From contig CANJJE010000008.1 of NCBI GenBank assembly GCA_947474755.1, forward strand, positions 1 to 64,000: a stretch of 64,000 bases of DNA, written 5' to 3'. Below the pieces are notes generated by a model. It saw nothing but the letters and a program-made list of their open reading frames with translations. It ran no database searches and had not been told where the DNA came from. Made by a program: the position numbers and the translations under genes. The first letter of the stretch is position 1; each line of letters begins with the position of its first letter. The stretch comes from Burkholderiales bacterium (lineage in GTDB: Bacteria; Pseudomonadota; Gammaproteobacteria; Burkholderiales; Burkholderiaceae_C). Positions 1 through 7,548 of the stretch are shown one piece after another.

Positions 1-151
1 CTTCAAACCCGCCGAGGTCAGCGACACCTTCTGGCACGAACTGACCCACGCGATCCTGCACGACATGAGCCATCCGCTGTGCAGGAACGAGCGGTTTGTC
101 GTCGGGTTTTCCGAGCGCTTGAATCGGGCGGTGAATTCGGCGAGGTTGTGA
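1..151 (+). CDS. C-terminal fragment of an HExxH metallopeptidase-like protein
   Basis: The reading frame is open from the left edge (first full codon at position 2) to a TGA at 149-151, so only the last 49 residues are present. They contain FWHELTHAILHDM, whose HELTH is the zinc-binding HExxH pattern of gluzincin-type metallopeptidases. It recalls the small phage and mobile-element metallopeptidase domains with HELxH motifs, but the fragment is too short to place in a family. A stop 24 residues after the motif means that no long downstream catalytic region exists. Function is unproven. Confidence 0.6.
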   Translation, partial: FKPAEVSDTFWHELTHAILHDMSHPLCRNERFVVGFSERLNRAVNSARL

Positions 152-334
152 GGGTGGGCTCATCAAACGCTTCGACTCGCAAGGGAGATTCCACAGAAAA
201 ACTCAGGCGAGGCCGCAGTTCCTGTTAACGCCGGTTTGGGGGTCGGGTGTCAAGTTTTTAAAAGGGTCGACGGGGTTGCGGCTCCTGATTCATTGAAGTC
301 GGTTTGCATCTGAAAAAAGAAAAGGAGTTGCCCG

Positions 335-679
335 ATGACTGCAAAAAGTATCCTGGAACGCGCTGGATGCGAAATGAGAGTCACCTGTGATCGTGATTGG
401 GAAACTTTCGAAGTTACGGAAGAGGAGGGGATCCGTTTTTGTAATCACTGCGAGAAGGCAGTGTTTCTAACCCAAACGCCGACTGAATTAAGAATTGCGG
501 CAGAGAGGCGTCTATGTGTTTACATACGGCCAGGTAGCCCAGCGGATAGTTTTCGCTCGACTTTTGATGTGGCTCCGAAAATATTTGAGATGCCGAGGGA
601 AAGAATTCGTGAAATTGAGGCCAAGAGTATAAGAAAAAGCCGCGGTTTAACTGGTGTTGTAATAATTAAGGATGAATAA
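335..679 (+). CDS. hypothetical protein with a CxxC motif
   Basis: The 114-residue protein starts at ATG 335, preceded by a good AAGGAG ribosome binding site. Residues 12-70 carry a Cys/Trp pattern: a Cys before a Trp-Glu pair, then FCNHCEKAV, which is a CxxC as in a zinc knuckle, then a further Cys before VYI. There is no signal peptide or membrane segment. The gene is visibly richer in A and T than its neighbours and uses codons such as TTA, ATA and AGA, which fits recent acquisition. It stands alone between the clipped metallopeptidase gene and a broken repeat. I do not recognise a characterised family; metal binding is an inference from the cysteines. Confidence 0.7.
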   Translation: MTAKSILERAGCEMRVTCDRDWETFEVTEEEGIRFCNHCEKAVFLTQTPTELRIAAERRLCVYIRPGSPADSFRSTFDVAPKIFEMPRERIREIEAKSIRKSRGLTGVVIIKDE

Positions 680-753
680 TAAATAATTGAATGATAATTC
701 AAATGTCCTCAGATTTCGTGTGAATAACGTCGGCCGTGGATTGACACGGGCGT

Positions 754-1086
754 CTACCTGAAAACCACCTGCCCCCGCAAATCCCTCTGCAGCACTGGCA
801 GCAGCGCCGCCCAGTCCGCGTCGCTGGCCGCGTTGCACGCCAGGCCATGCCGATGCGCCGAGTACTCACGCACCACGTGCAAGCTCTGCCCGCGCCGCTG
901 GTACCGGGCCGAGTAGCGCAGTTCGCCGCGCTTGAAGCTCACATTGGGCGGGATGCGATCGATGCGGGTGCTGGCTGGAAAGGCCATCTCCGTTTCTTCG
1001 CGAAAGCCGTGCGAGCCGCAATAGGACTCGAAGCGGCGCTCGGGTAACGCCTTGGTGGTGCGCATGCCGGGGATGACGCCTGGCAC
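754..1086 (-). pseudogene. detached 3' fragment of the DUF3857/transglutaminase gene
   Basis: This stretch encodes the same C-terminal ~110 residues as the intact gene at 1781-3649, with only a few changes, and ends at the equivalent TAG. It has no N-terminal domain, signal peptide or ribosome binding site of its own, so it is a remnant. Homology stops just inside a small palindrome (AGCCCC TT GGGGCT, 1088-1101) that abuts the higA stop codon. See the repeat features for extent. Confidence 0.85.
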
Positions 1087-1093
1087 CAGCCCC
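754..1093. repeat. direct repeat copy 1 (~340 bp)
   Basis: Aligning the two stretches by eye at an offset of 1027 bp shows about six or seven mismatches over 340 bp, roughly 98% identity. Examples of differences are GAGTAGCGCAG against GAGTAACGAAG and TGGCACC against TGGTACC. Copy 1 is the broken copy. The two copies are in direct orientation and flank the higBA pair, so recombination between them would delete the toxin-antitoxin module. Confidence 0.9.
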
Positions 1094-1100
1094 TTGGGGC

Positions 1101-1412
1101 TCAGTCCCCGACGGGCGCCTGCTCGAACACCCGAATGCGAGGCGAGATCTTTGGCTGGAGTTCGCGTGCGGCCACGCGAATGTCGAACTCGGACTGAAGG
1201 TTCATCCAGAAGCGCGGCTCCATCGAGAAAAACAGCCCCAGGCGCAGCGCCGTGTCTGCCGTGATCGGTCGATGACCGTTGATGATCTCGCTCACGCGAC
1301 TGGGCGGCACGTCGAGGTCGGCCGCCAGCTTGCGCGCGGTGATGCCCATGGGCTTCATGAAGTCCTCAAGCAGGATCTCTCCCGGGTGGATTTCGTCAAG
1401 CAATGCCTTCAT
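1101..1412 (-). CDS. higA: HigA-type antitoxin, XRE-family helix-turn-helix protein
   Basis: The 103-residue protein begins MKALLDEIHPGEILLEDF, the typical HigA N-terminus. A helix-turn-helix of the XRE type follows (ITARKLAADLDVPPSRVSEIINGHRPI), then the family's TADTALRLGLFF and FWMNLQ segment. The ATG at 1412 is chosen because it has an AGGTGA site just upstream and matches family length; the frame is open further upstream but over the toxin gene. It lies 10 bp after higB on the same strand, the usual toxin-first order. The protein is expected to neutralise HigB and repress the shared promoter. An extended tail after the core ends at the hairpin at the repeat border. Confidence 0.9.
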   Translation of the reverse strand: MKALLDEIHPGEILLEDFMKPMGITARKLAADLDVPPSRVSEIINGHRPITADTALRLGLFFSMEPRFWMNLQSEFDIRVAARELQPKISPRIRVFEQAPVGD

Positions 1413-1422
1413 GTTCACCTCA

Positions 1423-1701
1423 CTAGTGGTAGTCGACGATCTCGACATCGTGCACACCATCGTCACGCCAGACGAAGCACAGCCGCCACTGATCGTTGAT
1501 GCGGATGCTGTACTGGCCCTTGCGGTCTCGCTTGAGCAGTTCAAGCTGGTTTCCGGGCGGCACTCGCAAGCTCGCCAACTCGGTCGCAGCGTGCAGTTGC
1601 ATCAACTTGCGCCGGGCAACGCGTTCGACGTTGCGAAACCGATGCACCGGCCTGCTGTGAAACAAGGCCTCGGTATCGGCGCACGAGAAAGACCGGATCA
1701 T
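1423..1701 (-). CDS. higB: HigB-type toxin (RelE superfamily, plasmid maintenance system killer)
   Basis: The 92-residue protein MIRSFSCADTEALFHSR fits the HigB/RelE killer family. It has the conserved region RRKLMQLHAATELASLRVPPGNQLELLKRD and the C-terminal QYSIRINDQWRLCFVWRDDGVHDVEIVDYH, which carries the basic and aromatic residues of ribosome-dependent mRNA interferases. Family knowledge indicates that it cleaves mRNA on the translating ribosome. It is co-transcribed with the downstream higA, and the pair lies between two direct repeats. The C-terminus is complete and nothing looks broken. Confidence 0.92.
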   Translation of the reverse strand: MIRSFSCADTEALFHSRPVHRFRNVERVARRKLMQLHAATELASLRVPPGNQLELLKRDRKGQYSIRINDQWRLCFVWRDDGVHDVEIVDYH

Positions 1702-1780
1702 GATCTATTTTGATCTGAAAATAAGATTCTGTTGTGCAGAAATATTTGCGTGGCTCGTCGGCTAAGCTGACCCGATCGAC

Positions 1781-2120
1781 CTACCTGAAAACCACCTGCC
1801 CCCGCAAATCCCTCTGCAGCACCGGCAGCAGCGCCGCCCAGTCCGCGTCGCTGGCCGCGTTGCACGCCAGGCCATGCCGATGCGCCGTGTACTCACGCAC
1901 CACGTGCAAGCTCTGCCCGCGCCGCTGGTACCGGGCCGAGTAACGAAGTTCGCCGCGCTTGAAGCTCACATTGGGCGGGATGCGATCGATGCGGGTGCTG
2001 GCTGGAAAGGCCATCTCCGTTTCTTCGCGAAAGCCGTGCGAGCCGCAATAAGACTCGAAGCGGCGCTCGGGTAACGCCTTGGTGGTGCGCATGCCGGGGA
2101 TGACGCCTGGTACCAGCCCC
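1781..2120. repeat. direct repeat copy 2 (~340 bp), inside the intact gene
   Basis: This is the intact partner of the repeat at 754-1093. It runs from the stop codon of the transglutaminase-like gene into its coding region. The left edge of the homology coincides with the stop codon, and outside that point the two copies diverge. Confidence 0.9.
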
Positions 2121-3649
2121 ACGGGCACAGTCATCGCCGCCGGGCCGGGCATGTTGACCACCGGATCGAGCTTGAAATGCGCCGTCAGCTGCCACGGCGC
2201 CGTCAGGTCCAGCGGATCAGGTTGCTCGATGTGGCCGGTGCCGGTCTCGTCGAAGCGCGACAGCAAGTCATCGACGATCTGTGACACCTCGCGGCCCTGA
2301 TCGTCGAAGCGCGCGCTGCGCGAGTCGATCTCCTGGTTGCCGCCGTAGCGTGTGACCGATCGGCCTTGCACCTCGCCGGTCTTGCCGAGATTCAGCCAGG
2401 CGCGCGAGTGAATGAAGTCCCGCTGCGGATGCATCGGCGGTGTTCGGGCCACCTCTCCGGTGGCGGTGAGCAGCACCGGCTTGTCGATGTCGCCATCAGG
2501 CAGCGTGCCCATGGGCGCAAACCGGGCGGTGGCATCCAGGTACAGATCCAGGCTCGGGATGTAGGTGATGACGTGATTGAACGGCGTGGACACCGGCAGC
2601 CTGGGCAGCCGCACCGCATCGCCGTAGTTGATGAGTGCGGGGGTGCTTTCGATGCCGACCGAGCGCAGCAAGGCTTCGAGCAGCGCCACATGGTCCTTGC
2701 AGTCGCCGTAGCGGTTGTCGAGGATGCTTTGTGCGCTGTGCGGCACAAACCCGCCGGCACCGATGTCCATGCTGACGTAGCGAATGTTGCGGCTGACCCA
2801 TTGGTGCAGCGCGCGCACCTTGTCGCGCGGGGTGGGCTTGCCGGCGGTCAGCTCGGTGGCCAGGCGGGTGACGGCCTCGGTGGGCTCGGCCTGAGGCCGG
2901 GCTCGCGCCTGGTAGGCCAGCCCGAGCTCGCCCCAGCTCCTGAAGCTGGTCACCGACAGGTGCGGTGCAAAGTCAGACAGCGCGAGCCGGCCGGGTTCGG
3001 GTGGCCAGGCGGTGTCCTGCTTGAAGGCGTATTCGTGCCGCACGGTGCCCGGCGCGTCTGAGGCCAGGGCAGCCACCGCGCCGCCCGTCATGCCGCCGGC
3101 CTCGATCGACAGCGCGATGGCCGGGTCGTGAGTGATGGTCAGGCGGGTGTCTTGCTGCACCACATGGGGCGAGAAGAACCGCGACCAGAAGAAGTTGCCG
3201 GGAAAGTACGGCGTGTGCTGCACGCTGCGGGCGCGCCAGAACGTCTGCGTGCCGACGCTCACCGCCGGAAAGATGATGACCAGCACCTTGCCGTCGCTGA
3301 ACTGAGGCGAGCCGGAATCTGACTCTTCCATCGTGCGGATGCCGCTGGGCGGCACGTCGATGCGCTGGCCATCGGGCGTGAGCGTCCAGGCCTCGACCAC
3401 TTCCATGGTCTCGAGCGAGCCCACATACGACAGCCGCTGTTCGCCGAGCGCCTCCACACCCTTGGGCGTGTCGATGCGCACCAGGCGGGAGATGTCGTCC
3501 GTGTGGGAGCCGTCGCGATTCACGTGCACGTGCTGCGCACTGCGCAGCACGGTGTAACTGGGTTGGTACTGGGCGAAGGCGGGCAGGGCGGGTGCCAATG
3601 CGATGAGCAAGAGCAGGGTGGAGCGAAGGATGCGGAAGGTGGGGCTCAT
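1781..3649 (-). CDS. exported DUF3857 and transglutaminase-like domain protein
   Basis: The 622-residue protein starts at ATG 3649. The start is set by a clear signal peptide (RSTLLLLIALAPALPAFAQ) and an ATGA overlap with the upstream gene. Residues about 35-230 fit DUF3857. Residues about 270-380 are a transglutaminase-like fold with an apparent catalytic triad: Cys317 in YGDCKDH, His359 in FNHV and Asp372 in LYLDAT. The last ~200 residues are a beta-rich tail. Such periplasmic proteins are widespread, but their substrates are unknown; peptide crosslinking or cleavage is an inference. The 3' 340 bp are duplicated upstream at 754-1093. Confidence 0.88.
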   Translation of the reverse strand: MSPTFRILRSTLLLLIALAPALPAFAQYQPSYTVLRSAQHVHVNRDGSHTDDISRLVRIDTPKGVEALGEQRLSYVGSLETMEVVEAWTLTPDGQRIDVPPSGIRTMEESDSGSPQFSDGKVLVIIFPAVSVGTQTFWRARSVQHTPYFPGNFFWSRFFSPHVVQQDTRLTITHDPAIALSIEAGGMTGGAVAALASDAPGTVRHEYAFKQDTAWPPEPGRLALSDFAPHLSVTSFRSWGELGLAYQARARPQAEPTEAVTRLATELTAGKPTPRDKVRALHQWVSRNIRYVSMDIGAGGFVPHSAQSILDNRYGDCKDHVALLEALLRSVGIESTPALINYGDAVRLPRLPVSTPFNHVITYIPSLDLYLDATARFAPMGTLPDGDIDKPVLLTATGEVARTPPMHPQRDFIHSRAWLNLGKTGEVQGRSVTRYGGNQEIDSRSARFDDQGREVSQIVDDLLSRFDETGTGHIEQPDPLDLTAPWQLTAHFKLDPVVNMPGPAAMTVPVGLVPGVIPGMRTTKALPERRFESYCGSHGFREETEMAFPASTRIDRIPPNVSFKRGELRYSARYQRRGQSLHVVREYTAHRHGLACNAASDADWAALLPVLQRDLRGQVVFR

Positions 3650-4212
3650 GGTGTCGGGATCGCTCGATGGCCGCCCGGGGCTGTGGATGGGGACCTGGCC
3701 TTGCATTCGGACATGCGCAGCGCATTGCGGATCGTCTCGGGGCGTTTGGCGAGGGGGGTGCACAGCCGCTTGGGGTCGGGTGTGAAGCCCACGCGCCCGA
3801 GATCCAGGCGGTCGGCATCCCAGCAGGCCTGAATGGCGGGTTCGGCCAGCGTGTGGCCGTCGCTGTGCAGGCGCATCGCCTCGCACAGGTGCTCGAACTC
3901 GGTGGCGGCCAGTTCAGTGATCACGCCGTCGCGCCTCAGCCTGAGCGCGAAGTCGGCGGCGCGCGTGCCGTGCAGCGGATCGGTGTAGTCGTTGTGGCGC
4001 TGGCTGTCATGCAGGAAGGCAAACCAGGCCAGAACGCTCGGGTTCACATCGAGCGATGCAGCAAGCGAGCGGCCGTGAAACCACACCCGCGTCCAGTGAG
4101 GCACACCGTGAGTGCCATCCACAAACGACAGCCGGAACTGCGGGCGAACCACAGCCATCGCCTTGCGGACGATGGCTGCGTAACTGGTTTCGGGGTGGTC
4201 TTGACGTGACAT
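3646..4212 (-). CDS. HD-domain-like hydrolase, uncharacterised
   Basis: The 188-residue protein has spaced histidine/aspartate motifs like an HD phosphohydrolase: HGVPHWTRVWFHGR near residues 34-47, FLHDSQRHND near 66-75, and CWDADRLDLGRVG near 129-141. The HD pair in the second motif and the Asp in the third are the likely metal ligands. Its stop overlaps the start of the transglutaminase-like gene (ATGA), so the two are probably translationally coupled. The C-terminal ~40 residues are low in recognisable structure. The substrate is unknown. The call rests on motif spacing only. Confidence 0.7.
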   Translation of the reverse strand: MSRQDHPETSYAAIVRKAMAVVRPQFRLSFVDGTHGVPHWTRVWFHGRSLAASLDVNPSVLAWFAFLHDSQRHNDYTDPLHGTRAADFALRLRRDGVITELAATEFEHLCEAMRLHSDGHTLAEPAIQACWDADRLDLGRVGFTPDPKRLCTPLAKRPETIRNALRMSECKARSPSTAPGGHRAIPTP

Positions 4213-4236
4213 GTCTGAAGGCTAGCGCACGGCGTG

Positions 4237-4884
4237 CTACAGCTTTTGCAGCACCGTATCTCGCATGGCACACAAGCCCAGCAAGCGGCTGATCGCGGTG
4301 CCGTAGTCGGGCGGGAAGGGCTTGCTCAGGATGGCCACCGCTTGTTCAAACTCACCCAGCTGTCGCAGCGCCTCGGCGCGCATCAGCTGGTCGGACGGCT
4401 CGGCGGTGTCCAGCAGGGCGATGAGCTGATGCATGTTGGCGTGGCGCAGGCTGACCACCTTGGGGTTGTCGGGCGCAGGTGCGGGCGACGACCCGCGGTG
4501 GTGGTCGTTTCCGCGCCACCAGGCAAACAGCCGGATGCCGCGTTCCTCTCCGGGCGATGAGGCGATCAGGCGGTCCAGCGCCGCCAGGTATTCGCCCTCG
4601 TCAGGCTCATGGAGCTTGCCCGCCTTGCGCCAGTCGGCGTCCACGGCTGCGGTGTCTTTGCGGTGCCCGTAGAACTCCCCGACCTCGGCTGCCGCCGCGC
4701 ACCAGAAGACGCCTCGGCAGGCTGCGCAGCGCACCACGCTCGGCGTGTCGGGCAGCATGGGTGCCACGCGTTTGCCATCGGTGTAGTACACGGCGCCGAA
4801 GGTGTTGCCGGAGGCGACAGTCCGGTACTTGCCCAGCTGGCTGCACAGCGGGCAACGGATCACGAGGGTGGGGCCTGGGGTCAT
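4237..4884 (-). CDS. hypothetical zinc-ribbon protein
   Basis: From ATG 4884 the protein has 215 residues. The N-terminus has two CxxC pairs, CPLC at about residues 11-14 and CAAC at about 55-58, a typical zinc ribbon. A helical C-terminal half (LDRLIASS..., LRHANMHQLIALLDT, ALRQLGEFEQAVAILSKPFP) resembles a TPR-like helix pair. An in-frame TTG at 4935 is an alternative start and would add 17 residues, but the ATG lies directly before the ribbon. It is in line with the HD-like gene 24 bp downstream. No characterised homologue is recognised. Confidence 0.65.
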   Translation of the reverse strand: MTPGPTLVIRCPLCSQLGKYRTVASGNTFGAVYYTDGKRVAPMLPDTPSVVRCAACRGVFWCAAAAEVGEFYGHRKDTAAVDADWRKAGKLHEPDEGEYLAALDRLIASSPGEERGIRLFAWWRGNDHHRGSSPAPAPDNPKVVSLRHANMHQLIALLDTAEPSDQLMRAEALRQLGEFEQAVAILSKPFPPDYGTAISRLLGLCAMRDTVLQKL

Positions 4885-5039
4885 GGGGCTTTCTGCTGGT
4901 TGCGGTCTTGACGCTGCCTGTAGGGACGGGTTCAAGCTTCTCAGGCGGAAGGGTCATGGGGTGAGCCTAGGGGCACGGTTCTGTGCTTTCGCAGCAACCC
5001 GCATCGAAACCGAACAGCCGATCGGCTTGCCGCGCCGTC

Positions 5040-6164
5040 TCAACGCAGCGCCAGCTGCTCCCACGGGGCGCCGTGGCCGAACCAGCCCCAGCGGGCGCCG
5101 TCGATCAGGTCGGTCGCGCCAGCCCAATCGGCTGCCACCGAGAAGCGGCAGTCCACCAGCTGCAGCCAGCGCTGCGCGTCGGGCAGTTCGCCTTCGGGCG
5201 TCGAGATGCGCACCAGGCGCGGTGCCTCGTCGCCGGGGAAGGACACGAACTGCACGGTGGCCTGCGTGGCCAGGCCGGATCGCACCACCGCCAGCGCCAG
5301 CCGCCGTGCGAGCAGCGTGCCGGCGCGGTCGGGTTTCCAGAAATCCTTGCCGCTGAGCGCCGTGCCGCCGATGGGCACTCGGGGCCCGTAATGGTCGAGC
5401 AGCAGTTTCTTGCCCGAGAGCCCGTTGTCGCCCTCGGGCCCGCCGATGACGAAGGTGCCGCTGCCGTTGACGATGACGTCCCGCGGAATGGCGGGATCGA
5501 ATCCGTCGATCCGCGACGCCAGCTCCAGCGCCGCCGAGCGCAACACGCCGACGAAGGCACGCTGCAGTTCCACGTCGCCCGCCCGGGCCAGCAGCGAGCA
5601 CGATGCGGCACGCAGCCGGCGGCTCGCGCCCGGTGCCGGGCCGTCCTCCTCCAGCACCACCAGCACCTTGCCGTCCGGGCACAACTGCAAGGGCCCGCCG
5701 ACCAGTGCGAACAGCCGCTGCGCGACCTCGCGGGCGAGCCACTGCTCGGGCGGGATGTCGCCGATGCCCGGCAGGTCGATGGCGTAGCCGGTCACGATCG
5801 ATTGGTCGTCGCTGATGTGGCGGATGAGTTCCTCGCCCGCCACCAGACTCTCGATGCACAGGTTGCCGCCCACGGTGATGTCGGGGGCAGCCGGGCCCCA
5901 CGCGTCGCCGAACCCGGCCGAGTCGTACACACCCCTCACCAGCGAGGCGATGTCGATGTGCGTGGCGCCTTCACAGGCCAGGCGGCCGGTCAGGTAGGCG
6001 GCGTTGCGGTGCACGGCCACCTCGATGGCGCACAGGGCTTCGGGCTGGCGCGCCCGGGCAGCCTGGACGAGTGCATCGGCCAGGGCATCGGCGAGCTTGT
6101 CGGGGTGGCCGGGCAAGACCCATTCGGCCGGGCGGAGGGTGGGGCTGAAAGTGGGTGTGTTCAT
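5040..6164 (-). CDS. divergent S-adenosylmethionine synthetase-like protein
   Basis: The 374-residue protein is a remote MetK relative. Recognisable family blocks are GHPDK near the N-terminus, DDQSIVTGYA (E. coli GDQGLMFGYA), LCPDGKV, GGPEGDNGLSGKK, GGTALSGKDFWKPDR and a final WGWFGHGAPWE (E. coli YGHFG...PWE). Thus the ATP, phosphate and magnesium-binding residues appear largely kept while the rest is very different. This is unlike a housekeeping MetK and suggests a specialised paralogue that makes or senses SAM or a related molecule (inference). The ATG at 6164 has a GAAGGA site. It is the last gene of a four-gene operon with a MoxR ATPase and a VWA protein, 13 bp after the VWA gene. Confidence 0.85.
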   Translation of the reverse strand: MNTPTFSPTLRPAEWVLPGHPDKLADALADALVQAARARQPEALCAIEVAVHRNAAYLTGRLACEGATHIDIASLVRGVYDSAGFGDAWGPAAPDITVGGNLCIESLVAGEELIRHISDDQSIVTGYAIDLPGIGDIPPEQWLAREVAQRLFALVGGPLQLCPDGKVLVVLEEDGPAPGASRRLRAASCSLLARAGDVELQRAFVGVLRSAALELASRIDGFDPAIPRDVIVNGSGTFVIGGPEGDNGLSGKKLLLDHYGPRVPIGGTALSGKDFWKPDRAGTLLARRLALAVVRSGLATQATVQFVSFPGDEAPRLVRISTPEGELPDAQRWLQLVDCRFSVAADWAGATDLIDGARWGWFGHGAPWEQLALR

Positions 6165-6177
6165 GGTGATTCCTTCA

Positions 6178-7527
6178 TCAATCAAGGCTCAGGCGGATCG
6201 AGGCATTGGCGTAGGGGGCGAGTGCCCGCTCGTCGACTTGCCCGCCCGTGTAGGCCACGCCGACGCGGGCTTTCGACAGCACGGCGACGCCCTCCGGGCT
6301 GGCACTGCCCACGAAGCCGTCGGTCAGCAGCACGGCGCGGCGCACCTTGTGGCGGGCCATGTGCTTCGTCACGCAGCGGATGTCGGTGCCTCCGGTGCTG
6401 CGGCACACGCCGGCACGCAGCTGCGCGGGCGAGACCTCGGCCACCTCGGTCGAGAACAGGTGCACCTGGGGGTGCACGAGCGCCTCGCAGTCGATCACCG
6501 CGCCGTAGAGCGCGCCCTTGATGCCTTCCATGCTGCCCGACACGTCGACATAGACATGGACCCGCTCCTGATCCGGGCGGCGCTGTGTGGCCGGGCTCAC
6601 CGATCGGTACAGCAGCGGCGTGATGCCCAGTGCCCGGGTGGTCATGGCGCGCCGGTCGGGGCCGGGGATCGGTGACTCGATCAGCGTCTCGCCCGTGGTG
6701 AGCCGGCGAGCGCCATGCTGCACCCCCGATGGACCGGCCACCTTGCCGATCAGCTCGCGCAGCAGCCGACGCGTGCTGGGTGGGCGGGTGATGCGTATGC
6801 GGCTGTCGCGCAGCAGCTCGGACAGCGAGATGCCCTTGATCGGTTCTGGCGGCGACGGCCAGTGGCGCACGATGTCCGTCACGCTTTGCGCGAGCACGCT
6901 GCCGCTGGCCGTGGCGCTGCCGTGCGCCGAGCCTTCATGGTCGCCGAGCAGCGGCACTTGCCCGAGGTCGCCCCCGCGGCGCTGCACGAAGCTGCGCAGC
7001 ACGTTGCGGATGTCGTCGTAGCTCGCGCCCTCGGTGCTGTAGAGCGACTGGTAGACCTGACGCGCCGGGCCCATCCCCGATACCGCCAGGGTCGGCGGCA
7101 CCGGCACCGGGCGCGCGCGCGGGTCCCAGCCTTCGGGCGGGCGCAGCAGGCACGCCGGGAAGGTGTCGGCCGGATAGAAGTCCCGAAACAGCGCGGTGTA
7201 GGCCGGCTGCGGGAACATCCGGCACAGCAGCGCGTTGATCACGCAGTCGAACACGAAGTTGTCGGCCGGTGCCGAGCCCGACAGCCGTCGCGTGTGGCCC
7301 AGCAGCACGTGGTGCACCTCGTGCAGCACCAGCATCATCAGTTTCTCGGGCGTGGCGGCGTGCTCGGCCACGAATGCCGGGTTGATGAGCAGGCGCGGCT
7401 GGGCGTGGCATTCGACAGCGGCGGTGGGAATGGTGTCGGTCTCGACCACGTCGACCAGCCGCAGCAGCCCGGCCAGTGCGTAGCGCCCGGCGGGCAGGCA
7501 ATCGAAGAGTTGTTCCTTGAGGTTCAT
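6178..7527 (-). CDS. VWA-like protein with N-terminal metallopeptidase-like domain (DUF2201 type)
   Basis: The 449-residue protein has two parts. The N-terminal ~180 residues are metallopeptidase-like with an HEVHHVLLGH motif (HExxH at 69-73). The C-terminal ~130 residues are a von Willebrand A-like domain with the metal-ion-dependent adhesion site DVSGS (328-332), a STGGTD turn and a LTDG strand. This is the architecture of the DUF2201 family (metallopeptidase domain plus VWA-like domain), whose members are usually encoded beside MoxR ATPases. It probably acts as the effector or adaptor partner of the ATPase encoded upstream. No signal peptide is seen, so it is likely cytoplasmic. Its enzymatic activity is unproven. 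Confidence 0.88.
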   Translation of the reverse strand: MNLKEQLFDCLPAGRYALAGLLRLVDVVETDTIPTAAVECHAQPRLLINPAFVAEHAATPEKLMMLVLHEVHHVLLGHTRRLSGSAPADNFVFDCVINALLCRMFPQPAYTALFRDFYPADTFPACLLRPPEGWDPRARPVPVPPTLAVSGMGPARQVYQSLYSTEGASYDDIRNVLRSFVQRRGGDLGQVPLLGDHEGSAHGSATASGSVLAQSVTDIVRHWPSPPEPIKGISLSELLRDSRIRITRPPSTRRLLRELIGKVAGPSGVQHGARRLTTGETLIESPIPGPDRRAMTTRALGITPLLYRSVSPATQRRPDQERVHVYVDVSGSMEGIKGALYGAVIDCEALVHPQVHLFSTEVAEVSPAQLRAGVCRSTGGTDIRCVTKHMARHKVRRAVLLTDGFVGSASPEGVAVLSKARVGVAYTGGQVDERALAPYANASIRLSLD

Positions 7528-7548
7528 GGTGTTGTCTGCGTTACGGGC

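Noticed and set aside
4983-6521. Long plus-strand open frame opposite the MetK-like gene
   Set aside because: It is an antisense by-product of GC-rich codon bias: composition is Arg/Ala/Gly-rich, no ribosome binding site, no motif, and the minus strand encodes recognisable proteins.
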